64,000 nucleotides of DNA from Undaria pinnatifida (Eukaryota > Sar > Phaeophyceae > Laminariales > Alariaceae): positions 1,896,609 to 1,960,608 of the forward strand of contig JABAKD010000015.1 in NCBI GenBank assembly GCA_012845835.1. Direction: 5' to 3'. The translations under genes and the position numbers were made by a program. Below the pieces are notes generated by a model. That model worked only from the letters and a program-made list of their open reading frames with translations. It was not told the DNA's origin and did no database searches. Below, piece by piece: positions 1 to 13,500 of the stretch. Position 1 is the first letter of the stretch. The number at the start of each line of letters is the position of its first letter.

Positions 1-496
1 GCTTGGATGCTAGCACTGCTGCTCTTTATGGCCGCAAGTCAGCGTGGCACATCCCTAGCTCAGCCCGCCAGCAGCATATATCATCCGATGGCAGCAGCGC
101 GCGGTATAGATGGCATTTTGCCAACAACGGCTACGCTTGCTCTAGCTTTGGTGGCTCTCATCAAAGTCCAACACCACAGACATAGCTTTGGCGGCTCTCG
201 GCTAAGTGTAGCGCCACGAACCCGCTTCGACGGGGGCTCGTCGCCTGTGAAGCGCACGCTTTGCTCGAGTAGAAGGCACGAAACACAGAGCAGTTTCTAA
301 CCGACTTCCGACTGCCATAAGCAGTACTCCTTCCACCAACCGCGTCCAGAAAGAGCACAAAACTACAAACTCGATTTGACTGACAATTAGGAGGAGGCCT
401 AGATGAATTCAGCCGAAAATAAATCCCGTCGGAATTGGCGTTTTTGGACTCACGAATCCGGCTCTATAAGAATTGACCTGATTCCCTCCTAACACC

Positions 497-590
497 AATT
501 TGCAGGTGCTTCCGTTTATCACATGGGCATCGATTTGTAGGTTGTAGGTGCTTCTATTTTGCACGTGGGCATCAATCCGTAGTTGCTTCC
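497..590. repeat. About 43 bp tandem duplication
   Basis: Two diverged copies of a unit beginning GCAGGTGCTTCC and containing GTGGGCATC lie head to tail in what is probably GH95 intron sequence. The rest of 1-1200 shows only loose repeats (a related pair near 885-1000) and no recognisable exon. Confidence 0.5.
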
Positions 591-1204
591 CCCGGCCGTG
601 CTCATTGTATGGCGTCTACGCGAGAAGGCGAACCACACACCTATACTCCTGAATTCAACAGGAACCCGGGGCCAGCAGCGCTGCACACCAGACTCGGTAG
701 ATGAACTCAGATCAATAACAAAGAGAAAAACAGAGTGATATTATATGCGTTATTGTCGGTGACGTTCCGAGGTTTCTATATGTCGGTTACATGTTTCGGT
801 TCGAGTGAGAGCATGCATGCCTCAACATCGGTGGGAAACCCGATACGCCCTGACGACACAAGCGTCACTGCTTGCGACTTGCTTGTCCACCTATGGTATT
901 GGTGTCACTTCCATCGAGGGGTTGTACAGGAGGTTAGTACACTTTCTACTACCTTCTACGGTTTCGGTGTCACCTTCATGGAGAGGTCGTGATAGATATT
1001 GGTACCATCCCTACAAACGCCCATGTATGGTTCTTTCGGTGTTCAACCCTAATACACCATCGACGTCAACCGTGGCGTCAAAACAGGGACGTGACCATTG
1101 AAGGCGCCACAAAAGGTGTCCCTCCCAAACGTGCTGCAGAGCTAGCCCTCTTGATCTACAGCCTCGTGCATGACCTGCGTTGCCCCCCCCGGTTCTTGGT
1201 AGGA

Positions 1205-1385
1205 TACAGCTCACTCTTCATCGGACGCGCCAAACTCTTCACGGCGCTTCGCGTTTGGTGCAATCAATGTCTGCATGGTCGGTTAAAACCCGACGTGCTC
1301 CGTCCCAGCATTGTAGGAATGCGGGAGTCTGTGCTAAAACTACGGCCATACATGGAAGTGAGATAGTGAGTACCACCCCTTCCTC
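1205..1385 (+). repeat. Dispersed repeat family C, copy 1
   Basis: Related to copies at 4010-4200, 15998-16165 and, inverted, 36275-36530 and 37085-37275. Shared blocks include CTTCGCGYTTGGTGCA and CCCGACGTGCTCCGTCCC, ending near GAGTAC followed by a C-rich run. This is probably a retroelement 3' end; the family is unknown. Confidence 0.55.
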
Positions 1386-1441
1386 CCGCGCCTCGCACCC
1401 CCCGCCCGTTCCTTCACGAATGGCCTTCTGCTGGCGAGTAG

Positions 1442-1545
1442 ATGGCGTACTGGGGAGCACATGCGGCGGGGCTGCCAGAGTGTGCGGAGCCTCTCGTGCC
1501 GTTTGTGGAGGCTTTGAGTGAAGGCGGACAACAAACGGCGCAGAG
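1442..1545 (+). CDS. GH95 exon a (first in window)
   Basis: Phase 0 to 2. Encodes [18 protein letters not shown] and a following helix, matching the NYWpAe..L.E...PL region of GH95. It begins directly after a CGAGTAG acceptor; a TAG stands immediately upstream in frame, so the exon cannot extend left. The donor is GTGAGG. This is not a start codon: the family has about 300 further residues N-terminal to this point. Confidence 0.8.
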
Positions 1546-4500
1546 GTGAGGGAAAATGTGTAGTACAAAACGATGTTGCTGCTGCTGCTGTTGTTATTGT
1601 TGTTGCTGTTGTACTGAGCCCTGAAACAGGTAGGCAGGGATCAACCCGTGGGAAAGTGACACAGATTATCGTTGAGCTCCCAAACCGGGTGAACACCGGA
1701 GCGTAAATCCGCGAGACGAACGCATAAACGCATGGAATACGCATGGAAACGTATTTATAATGCAATATGTTTTGTCACTCACGCTCCTCACGTGTTTAGA
1801 CTGCGCCGGGACGCATGCCGTACACAAGGATGGTTGAAACGCGAGCTTGGAGATGACGAGCCCCTGCCCCTTCCCCTACGCTCCCTGTAAATTTAACTAT
1901 TCATTTTACCAGTTACTATCGTGCGGCAGGTTGGGTTGCACATGCGAATACGGATAGGTGGGGAGGAACGGCCGCCCACGGTGACGCGGTTTGGGCGTTA
2001 TGTCCCACGTGCGGCGCGTGGATGGCCCTTCATCTGTGGGAGGCATACGAATACACCAGGTAGGTGGTGGGACGCACGCTACAGTAATGGTGCCGAAGGG
2101 CCTGTGACAAAAACGTGCAAGCGGAACGCAACATCCCCAGAGGTGAAAGTGGAAAACAAACCGAGGCTGTGTTCGCTAGATGAATGAAGCAAATACCAGG
2201 TATCTCTTCTTTGTAAGCTGTATTTCCACCTGGTTTCAGAGTACCCCCTCCATCCTGTCGAGGAAGAAAGAAAGGTGCGGGGGGTATTTTTGTTTGTTTG
2301 TTTCGCCTACCTCGGGGTGCATCAGTTTTGGTTCTGACACCCATCACTTTAGAGGCTCTACACCAACACCCATAGGGGCCATTTTGAGAAAATGTAGAAG
2401 TGCAACTCGATCAACAAATCCCATGAGTTAGGTGTACCACGCGTAAATCTGCGAAAAAGAAGTCTTCTGATGATATCGGGTGGTTCAGATGGTGGTTCCT
2501 CAGCCGAGGAGTCCCGTCGGTCAGTTTCTTTTTTTGCCTGAAAGTGCTACCCCTATCGTGTGCACTTGTCATGTCGTGTGATTGCTCGCCTGGGGATTTC
2601 GCATGGGTCCGCTACCCGCGGCCTTGATGGGATCGATATATTTCGTCCGAACGCTTTGAATGCACGGGCCTGGCACAACCCTAAGCCCCATCCCCGCACA
2701 AGAATATGTTATGCTCGTTCTGGCCACGGCAACATGATCGTGTTTCAACTGAGCTGCTGGGAACCGACGTGCTGTCGTCAGTTGGATCTACGCGCCCAAA
2801 GGCCTAGCCGAACAGCTGTACCGTAACCGCCCGCCCGCAACCCCCCCCCTACGCTACGTGCGCCTCCACGAAACACGTGCTTGCTCGGTTTCGACGTCAA
2901 GGATAATTCCCCCGGCTGATCCATGAGTATGGATCCATGTGCCCAAAGATCGAACCGAACGGCTACATCATAACCCTTCGCTCACAAACCCCCTCCCGCG
3001 CTTCGCCTCCACCACAAAATACATGCTTGCTTGGCCCCGATGGCAGGGATCCATCGCTGCTGCTGCGTTCCGTCGTGCCTGTTCTTGAAGGCGCGGTGTC
3101 GTTTTTCCTGGACTACATGATCTTGGCAGATGACGGACAAGGTGGGAAAAATTGCACACGGATGCGAAAAAAGCAGGGTTTTTCACGGGTCAGGAGGTTT
3201 TTATAGTCTCACGGGTCGAATCGGATCGGGTCAGGAGGTGTTCGGAACCTCGCGGGCCGGGTCTGGTCGGATCAGGAAATGTTCAAAATCTCACGGGCCG
3301 GGTCGGGTCAGGACGGGTCGGGTCGGTTCGGGTCGGGTCAGATCACCTGTATGACCCGACTCGACTCGCGAGAAGTGACCCGACTCGTGACTAGCCCTGG
3401 ACAACATATTTAGCTACTTCTTGGAGTAGTGCTGTTTCTTTGTCGTGCTGGGTAAAGGGAAGCTACCACCTTCCTTGCGCCCCTAGAAGCTACAACGTGC
3501 GTTCTGCATCGCCTTGCGGCAGCCGTGAAGTTTTCCAATTCCTAGCACTATGACCGTCTACTTGCAAGTTTTTTCCCCACAACGGGAGCGCAGTACTAAA
3601 GGGTTAAGGTAATGCGGGACCGATGAGATGATGAGTCTTGAAGGGCCGGTTTTTCGCTCCTTTACTGGAGTAAGGAAAGTTGTGTCCTGGCCCTTCGGTC
3701 CCCAACGTCTGCCCGCCGGTTACGACGGGAGAACGGAGAACGTGATGGCGCCCATCCACCCAATCGGGGTACATCCTCTTCACGCGATAGGGGACCCCCC
3801 CCCCGGATGATATTAACATCTGTTTTCATGGAAGCTTTGGAGAAAACGTAGCGGGCTTCCGAATGTTGGAGGTGTCTCAGTTTGGAGTAGGAGCGGTGCT
3901 CCGTCTGGAATGGGATGTGTGCACAATGGTCAAGTAACTGAGGCAACCAACAAGTGAGTACTCCCCCTCTCCCGCCGTGTACACATGCGATAAACTATGC
4001 ACACAAAGTCCGCCTCACAAGCGGTTCTTAATTTGTATGCAGCTCGCCGTTCATGCGACTCGCTGAACATCTCGCGGCGCTTCGCGCTTGGTCCAAACAC
4101 TCCCTGCCAGGTCGGAAAAAAACCCAACGTGCTCCACCCCGACATTGCAAGGACGAGGATCTATGGCTTAAGGCTATTCCATGCATGATATGAGTACACC
4201 CCCCCCCCCCCCCCCCCCTCCTGCTCCTGCTCCGTCTCAACAGGGATGCGCGGTCAATGGTCCAATGACTATGGCAAGCAACGAAGCAACAAATGAGTAC
4301 ACCCCCCCCGCCAATGATTACACCCCCTGCTGTGACGAAAATAAGACTGACGTCATCATCCACTGCCGTGTATAATTGAGATGTTTAGTGCGTTATACTT
4401 TTTTTAGTAGCGACAAAACGACCGTTATCCTAGGAGATAGATGGTTGCCAGAGACAGCCAAGCAAGAAGGAGATAAACTAGGCAAACGTTTTTATTGTGA

Positions 4501-7500
4501 CATATGTAAGAAACCTTGATGAGCGCCCGAATGTTGGAGGTGTCTCTATTAGCAGTAGGAACGGTGCTCTGTCTCGAAAGCGATTCAATGGTACCCGAAG
4601 GGTGCGCAAGCTAGCGTTGGGCAACTGAGTTAAATCGACACACGACGCGTATGAAAATACGTGGAAGTGTGGTGAGCTTAAGCTTTATTTTTCCCCATTC
4701 GCCGGAGGATATAAAAGAAAAAGAAAAAGAAAAGATGCAATGGTCCATGGTCAAATGGCTAAGGCAAGTAACAACTGAATGTGCTCCCCCCCCCCCCATC
4801 TCCCCCTTCGTGTCGTGGCGCGTTTGGTGGTCGACAGGGAACGGCGTTCTGCTGACCGGTCCGGGCACTTCTCCGGAGAACAGTCTCCCGGCTATTCGGA
4901 ACACTCTTACGGCCGCGCGGAATATTGCTCCGGTCCTGCCGAACATTCCTAGCCCAGAGGCTGTGGACCCTCCCGGCCCCCCGGCCGACTTGTCTGAAGG
5001 CATGTCGCACGAGCGGGAAGAGGAAGCGCCGCGGGTTTTGAAGGGAAATCCAGCTGCGAAAGCCCGTCCGCCGAAGTTTGTGTTTCCGTTCGCCAGCATG
5101 AGTCCGGCCATGGGTGAGCAAGCGTTGACTTGATATCTCTCGATGCGGTGGTTTTGTTTTCGACCATTTTCATGTCGATATGGTAACTTTAATGGGTCAT
5201 GGTTGTCTGTTTTTTTTTCTTCGACCGATTTATCGGTACAGTACCATTGGTTGGTCGTGGTTGATTGTGTGTTTTTTTGTAATAATTGTGTTTGCAGTGG
5301 CGAGGATCCTGTTCTATCCAAGTCTGTGCAGAGCTTGCCGCCGGCCCTCCCAGCCTCCCCTATTTAACCCCCATCAATAACGCGCCGTCGTCGTCGCGAA
5401 ATCTCAGATGTGTCAACACTTGCAGCGTTATTCTTTGCGCTGTCTTAGATGTCCCAATACCAATCCGCGATGTCCTTTGCGCTATATCAAATGTGTCAAT
5501 TGACGGACAGTTGCCGGAGAACTCTGTCGACGCGTTTAACTCTACCGTGTGAGAATGAGATGCGCGCCGACTCGACGGCTATGGTGCTGCCTCGTCTAAG
5601 ACTGTGGAGAGCTTGTCTCCAACCCCCTCAGCCTCCCACCCCACCCCCGTCACATACCCAACCTTCTGCCATTACCATCCGCGTTATCCTTTGGGCGATC
5701 TCAGATGTGTCGATTGTGCGACAGTTGCTAGAGAACTTTATCGATGCATCCCGAGAGGCGGCATCACTGCTGCTGCTGCCGGCAGAAGGGCTGAGGTCTA
5801 GACTGCCCGATTCATGGACCCCGGCAGACGCTCCAAGGCTCTTTGACCCTCCAGGTTAGTTGTAACACAGTAGGGTCGAACGTTTCTGTTGGTTGTTCTC
5901 GGTGTACGATATAATTTTGTTGCAAAAGCACGACAAGTGTAAAATTTCTAAACCCTATGCGCGACGCATGTACCGGGGGGGAGACAGCATGGCACTAGTG
6001 ACTACGGCTTGTGGCTTTGTCGAGAAGGTCGCTGAGGGTAAAACTTCGTACGAAAGTAGAACTGATGATCAAAACCAAAACAAAGCAAATAGTTGTGTAA
6101 CACTGCGGGAAAATACGTAGAGACGATAGGCATGTCTTTTACCCGCCAAGCAGGGGGGCAGTTGAGTCCACTCGGTATTCGAGAGCACCAAATATCGGTG
6201 CAGGAGAATACGTAGAGACAACAAGCGCGTGCTATGATAGGGACAGCACTTTTTGGCTATATATTAATTCAATGGGCTTTTTAACCCAAAATGGTCGGAA
6301 GGTAAACAGGTTTTTGCATTATTGTTCGTTGTGTACCTTGGCCATGGGACAATAGTTCACTGAGATAAGCTCATCTTTTTTGTCACGTGTTGTTTTTTTG
6401 TGTGGGGTGTGTGTGGGGTGCAGAGCTCCCCAATTGAGGAGCCTTAGAGTACAGAAGTCAACCCACACGGTAGCATGTATCAACGTTTCTCCCAGACACA
6501 TTTCGTGCTTAGGAGGTGCCTACTCCCCCACTCTGTGCGTTGTGGTACTATATATCCCTTCGTGTCATAGCATCATGACTCCCTGGCTATGAACCTATCC
6601 CGGCCTGCCCTATCGAACCAGCTAACTACCGTATGCCCTGTATGGCAGTGTATAACACCCCCCCTGAGATGAATTTCAGGGACGATTTCCTCCAAAGGGG
6701 GGCACAAACAACGACAACGGCGGCTTTTGGAAGGTCCCGTCGAGATATGTCCATAGGCGCGTCGCTTGGCGGTCGCTCTCTACCAGCCGTCGAGGAAATC
6801 CACATTGACATTCGTCTGAGGGTGTTTCTTACAGTGGGCTACTCGATTTAAGAGCCACTCGGAACATACCAGTATTGCCGCTCTTAACTCCTTGCTGCTC
6901 TTTGATAATATTTGGTGCCGTACAGGTTATACTAAAGGGATCATAATCATAACGTATAGGTTTAGTATGGGGATCACAACCATAAAGGTTTTAGAAGGCG
7001 CCATGCGGCGTGACAAAGCCGATTTGACCCGCTCGTAAGTCCGTTTTCTCTTATTTTAGGCGCGATTGGATCGGGCACCCCACTGCATAATCTGTCGTGT
7101 ACGGCAATCAACGGTTTCCTTGGCAGTGGCAGTAATCATCACGTGTCTAATGACGGCGTTTGAATGCTGTGACGGACGGCAATTTGCGAAAAATTGACGT
7201 GACGACGTGTGCGATGACCTCAACTACTACGTTTGAGTGTGGAATATGTCGACCGTACGCTCGTGACCGGCGCTGCGCGTTTCGTGACGCATCATCATTA
7301 GGCATGTTTGGCTCTTGGTATCTTGAACCTTACGCGCTGCCCCCCCGTGGACGTGCATCGCGGGTTGTTCGCGGTCGAGCGGGTCTCTGGACGCGTGCTA
7401 CGGCAGTCTTGGCATTTTTGGCCAACAAAATATGACTGACAAGGCTGCTGAACTAATTACTGCACTTCCCGCTGTCGTTTGAATGCCGTTTTCATATATA

Positions 7501-10500
7501 ATATACAATCATATTCGTTGTATATGCCTAGGCCATCAGATTACTCATCGGGCTGCACGATCGTTTTTTTTTCAAAGCCAGCTAAACTCATCGGGCTGCA
7601 CGATCGTTTTTTTTTCAAAGCCAGCTAATGGCTGAGGTATAAAAACCCTTCTCTGGGCCAGTAGACATCCCCTTAGCGCGGATGCAGACGCACGTCCCTT
7701 CGAACCAGGAGGGCATACAGCGATATCTACACGACAACATGGCTTGAGTGCAAGTAGACGCGGTACGTCATGAACAGATATGTGGCGCAATTGCAGGGCC
7801 ATCCGCGTTGCTGGGGTCACGCCACGAAGCAAACTCGAAACCAAACGGCGGGGGCGCAACAAGAGTGTCCCCGGGGTTGGAGAAATTATCTTGGTTGTAC
7901 AGAGATATGATATCAGTTCCATTGTGATCGACCCTAGCATGGCACGAAAGAGTAACAAGCGATTAGAAAAGGGTATAGTGCAAGGGTATGGTCCCATGCC
8001 GCAACAGGCAGGCCTCGTTAATCCCAACCTAAACGCGAATTAAAGCGACAACGGGCTGTTACAAAAGAAAAATCGCGAACAGCCCTGCCTTTTCCGTGTG
8101 CTGTTCGAGCCTCACCCACCATGGTTGCCGTTCGGTAACGTTTTGTTCTGTATCGTCTCGTTCTGTAACGGTTTGTTTGCTAACTTTTTTTTTTCTTCCC
8201 CACGCGCCCCACCTACACTATACTTGGTACCTGGTATATCAAGATGCTTGGAAGGGAAGTCCCGCCACGCCCGCTGCAGATCCGAGGTCCATCGCGTCTC
8301 CAAGCACCCTGAGCGTTTCAGAAAGATTGCTTCACCTCTCGGAACTTTCCGCGGGAGCGCTCTTGCTCCTGCCCAATCGAGGCCGGCCGGTTGTAGGTCT
8401 AGACGGTTTGCTGAGAGAGTATCGAGAGGTGGACACGTCCGAATTGCCGGACCCAGGGCACAGACATTGGTCGGGACTGTGGGCCCTTTACCCCGGGTCG
8501 CAGGTGCGAGGGATGCAAAGGGGGGGGAAGGGGGGTGTTGCGCACATGCGATCGTACCGCTACATGAAGTTTGGGGATACAGGAGTGGTCCCTCTGTAGT
8601 GCCGGTATGTGCCAGCTGGAACCACCGGCACTACGGCGGCAACCGGCATTACTCTACATACCGCCACTGGGTTGTTCATATATGTGTCGATCGATTTCAC
8701 AGGCATCATAGCGGGTACCCGACACTACCCAACCGGCGCTTTAGAGGGATATCTCTTGTACCCAGGGTAAGCTTTGCTGGCCACCCTTAGCGATTGTCAT
8801 GCCGGATGTAAGATGATAACGTAGTTGGCAGTGATAAGCTACGCTAGCGTGATCTACGCTGTAAAAATGAACCAATGCCTGACCCAGCATTGTGCCCGTT
8901 AGTTCACGCAAATATATCCGAGTATTTTTTTTTTTCTCACACTTTTACTTTCCAGCTTCTGGACAAGACGTGGTCACTCGACCCTTCTCCCCCCCAGTTC
9001 TTGTCTTCAATTTTTTATCGCGCTTAGGGTTCAGCAATCTCACTGCTCGTCGATTTTCCATCGAGTGTTACTAACCCACGCTCTCGCGCTTTCCGCAAGT
9101 CAATTTGTGCACAAGAAAAAGTCCCAACGAATTTATACGAGTAAGCACTCGGCGGGGCTCGAACTCACGAAACTGGCCTGTACCAGGCTCGAGGATAACC
9201 TGATACGCCACCGGGCTATAGTTCGCTGGTTCTAGTGCAACGGATGTTGACGTTATCGGTTGTAGGCGGCTTACTGGTTCTTATGTTTGTTGTGGGTCTG
9301 TTTCATTGTCGATCAAGTCAGGCCGCCGCCTTCGCGCGATGCGTGAACGGGTGGTATTGGGATGTACAGGGCGCTGTGCAGACATGATGCGTTATCGATG
9401 CGTTATTCAAAACTGCAACCCCTAACCGAAATGCCAACAGTAGAATCTCAGTTGTGAATGGTACATGATGCAGCGGGCGGCGCAGTTTACGACCGGGGTG
9501 TGTGGGCCCTGTTTGACCTCTCTTGAACCCGAATGTCACCTACACCGCAATGGGCATTTTGTTGCAGTTGTTATCATGCCCGTGCCGCGCCATTTGACCC
9601 CTCTTACACCAGTACTTCCCTTAGAACGTGTAGCTCTTTAACTGTGACCTCTCCTGTGATAGGTTACCGAGTCAGTCGGATCTTCGGATATAATAAACGG
9701 CGACTGTCGTGTTTTTTTCGCAGATTGCAACTGGAGAAAACCAGAAAGAGTTCCAGGCAGCGGCGGCGACGGTTCAGTACAAGGTCGACCATGGGGGTGA
9801 GCGAAGCCATCGTTTTCCTGCCCTTTTTTTGTGTTATGACGCAATCTATGACAGGGGCACCTAGCTGCTAATTTTTATGAAGCTCCTCACTTGAGCTGTG
9901 CGCCTCTCACCGAACCAAACGCCCAAAAGTTGAGAAATAATGATATTTCAACCCGATGAACAATTCCATGGCCTATCATATATCATATATATGTATATAT
10001 TTTTTTTTCGCACTTCTATTTTCCAGCTTCTGGACAAGCCGTGGTCACAGGTGTCGTCCCTTCTCCCCCCCGGTTCTCGCCTTCAGTTGTTGTCGCGCAC
10101 AGGGTTCAGCAGTCCCGCTGCTTGTCGATTTTCCATCGAGTGTTTCTAACTCACGCTCTCGCGCTTTCCGCAAGTCATTTTGTGCACAAAAAAAAGTCCC
10201 TACGAATTTATACTATCACGACAGGACAGGACAGGACACCTAGTAAGAACCAAGGCAATACGAACGGCTGCTATTGACAGCAACATAGGAAATCTGGGAG
10301 CCGATGTACTAAAGTTTGTGTAGACCTCACCCTCTCCCAAATGAGAAACCCAGTCCGGGTTGGTATTTCTGATGCTTGTTAGGTGTGCTCTGCTTTATTG
10401 TGTAAACATGTTTTATTTTAAGCATAGTGGGTGGCTCCTCAGTTGATTACTATTAGTACTGATTAGTATCATACCGTCACACAGTGAATATTTTCAGGGT

Positions 10501-13500
10501 TTTTCGCGGGTCGGGTCAAATCTCGCGGGTCGGGTCGGGTCCGGTCGGGTCAGCTGACCCGACCCGACCCGCGAGATTTTCGAGACGTCTTGACCCGACC
10601 CGACCCGACCCGCGAGATTTTCGAGACGTCTTGACCCGACCCGACCCGACCCGCGAGATTTTCGAGATGTCTTGACCCGACCCGACCCGACCCGCGAGAT
10701 TTTGAAATCGTCCTGACCCGACCCGACGCGACCCGCGACAATCCGGGTGACCCGCGAGATTCGGGTCGTCTGGCGGGTCACGTGAACTTGACCCGTGACA
10801 TTTCTCACGGGTCAAAGTCAAAAAGTCACGGGTCAAAGCATGTATACCTCGGTCGGTTGGTTGGTCCTTGGTCCCTCGTATTTTCCCAGTATGCCGTGTT
10901 CTCTGCGTTTTTTACCGGCATTGTTTGCAGCTGATGATTATGTCATGTGGTGTGCGCGCGAGGAATAGGAAATAAACCGCAACCCACATGCATGGACATG
11001 CCCGTACCATTAGACCACCGGGTCGACCCGACGAGCGACCCGACGAGCGAGCTAGTTATAAGTTACAAGTGCAATCTCCGGCCCCGGCAAGCAGCCTAGC
11101 TGAGCCGCCTCCGGCAGAAAGCCCACCACTGGGGCGGTGGATCTGTCAGCAGGGGGTGCGATCCGCGAGGATGCGTTGTCTGCTGCTGGTGGTGCTTGCT
11201 GCTGCCAGGGTGCTGCTGCTGCTGTGCTGCTGCTGCTGCTGTGCTTGCTGCCGCTGCTGCTTCGACAACGGCTGCTCTTCTTCTTGCTTTTTTACGTTTG
11301 GTCATATTTCGTACTGATATGATAATTCTCGAGCTAGCTGCTACTACTACTACTACTACACTGCTGTATCTATCTTCTAGCTGTGCAGTCTCCAGCCCCG
11401 GCAAGCAGCCTAGCTGAGCCGCCTCCGGTAGCAAGCCCACAACTGGGACGGTGGGTCTGTCAGCAGGGGCTGCGATCCGCGAGAATCCGGGGTCTGCTGC
11501 TGGTACTTGCTGCTGCCAGTGCTGCTGCTGCTGCTGCTGCTTCGACGACGACTGCCCTTCCTTGCCTCTTTACGTTTGGTCACTTTTCGTACTGGTATGA
11601 CCGTAATATTACTGCTGTTGTTACGGCTTCAGTAGGTACGGGATTCGCGTCACACTGCTGTATGCCTTGTTACGAGTAGCTAGGGGTACTGCCTGGTGGT
11701 TGTTCCGCACGCTGTGATGACATATGATCGGAGCATCGGCACGAGGGAGTCAGAAGCCGAAATGTTTGTATTTTATTGTCGGACCCGCGGGCCCGACCCG
11801 CGGGGCGCCTACACGGCATCAACGTGGCTCTCACCTGTAAGTTTGAAAAAGGCGGATCCGCCGGCTAGATCCGCGGGTTGGACCCGCGGGTCAGCCCAAA
11901 ACAACTCACGGGTCATTATGGCTTGACCCGCGAAGTGACCCGTATCTCGCGGGTCATGACCCGACCCGACTCGCGAGATTTTGAAAACCTCTTGACCCGA
12001 CCCGACCCGTGAGATTTTAAAACGTGATGACCCGACCCGACCCGACCCGCGAGATTTTGAAACCCCCTTGACCCGACCCGCGGGTCGGGTCATGACCCGT
12101 GAAAAGCCCTGAATATTTTGGCCAAAAAGAGGTGATGTACCCACATCATAGCACACGCCTAATGCAAGCTGCGCGGGGCAATCAGTTCCGCCACGTTTCG
12201 TGTATCGCTTAGATGTTGTCTTTTTCTCGACTGATGTTTTCTGAACGAATGGGCGAGCGATCCCTCACCCAGACAGGCGATACGCCTGCCAGGTACGATA
12301 AAAAGGGGGTACTTTGCTACAAATCGTGACGCCACCACAGGGGAGAGGGGATACCACAACAGAAACCACGCGCGATCGAAGTATCATACAGCTTGCAAAG
12401 ATGAGTTACTACGAAATCCGCCATCTCATAGTTGAAGTGCTTTTTTTAATAGAACAAAAACCCTTGGTATCCGGCGCCATGCCGTGTTAACGTGTTATTG
12501 ATCATAAGGTTGAGTGTTTCTCGCGTCAACTGCAGTTGATGCCGGTATTCGGCAAACTCGAAAGGTCGGGCGTCTTCGGTGGATTCTTTGCGTTTTGAAG
12601 TCCATGCGATTCGCGGCGGCATTGTTTCCCGGCTACGCGTCGTGTGTGTTGGTTCACGTTGCGCGCAGGCGTGCGGTTGTACCTCCGGTTATCACCATGT
12701 GGCACTATTTACGGTAACTACCGTTTTTGGCTGGCTCGTGCACAGACTAGGTATCCAATATGTTAGAATACTTGACGTTTTTATGAACACAGAGTAGCAT
12801 AAAATAGGTGGAAAGATTGGCAGTATATACATTTCTATTTATCGCGCAAAACGCATGAACTAGTCTGGGACAGTATCGTATAGCAGAATGGATATAAGCG
12901 TATTTGTGCACAAACATGCGGGTTGGCATTCCGCCCTCGGACACACGCATGTCCACCGGCGATTCTCTCCAAGGCGTGACTCGCGCTGTCGTTGCCACGG
13001 CCGCGGGAGGTTGCGGCAGCTTGCGCCGTCGCCGTCACGGCAACACTGTTGTTTCGGCAACCGATTTAAATCGACACATGGTACACATGGTACAGGACAC
13101 CTAATAAGAAATAGGTATGCTGGCTCAGGCTGGATTTCTTATTTGAGAAAGGGTGCGTTCTACACTAACTTCAGTATAACGGCTCCTGCATTTCTTGTCA
13201 CAGTTTGAGCAATATTTGTTTCCCTTAGGAATGTCCTCAACGACTCATATATGCTCGCTCGCATCGAACCAGGTGGACATACGGCTTGGAGCCGCGCCTG
13301 GCTGGTCAACCTGCGCGCCAGATTATTCCAGGGGACGGAAGCCTTGAATTCCTTACGAGGGATTATGCGTGAGCAATGCGTGGGGTCGCTGTACTCTCTG
13401 CACCCGGCGCTGAGCCGTTCTTCGGACAAGAAACTGGGTGATTGTACTAGCTGCTTCGAGTGGCAGGGCGAGGACAAGGCGCGATCGTCATCGACGAAGT

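Noticed and set aside
484-504. NTNLQ-coding triplets before a GTGCTT, resembling the NINLQ motif that should precede GH95 exon a
   Set aside because: An in-frame TGA lies only eight codons before the GTGCTT and no acceptor lies between, so no usable exon exists. It is probably chance.
3280-3360. GGGTC repeats considered as telomeric
   Set aside because: The unit is not a TTTAGGG/TTAGGG type, lies inside an intron and changes strand within arrays.
4611-5321. 236-codon open frame on the minus strand
   Set aside because: It is the antisense shadow of GH95 exon d, whose plus-strand product carries conserved GH95 motifs and proper splice borders.
7572-8043. Overlapping frames of 151 (minus) and 87 (plus) codons
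   Set aside because: No family resemblance and inside GH95 intron e; one frame's 3' part crosses the 43 bp duplication.
10490-10830. Regular 41 bp repeats considered as a CRISPR array
   Set aside because: The repeats are contiguous pentamer-based units without unique spacers, in a eukaryotic intron.
13251-13272. In-frame extension of GH95 exon h to the left (acceptor at 13228)
   Set aside because: That acceptor gives the wrong phase after exon g, and the extra residues would duplicate the end of exon g (VDHGG).
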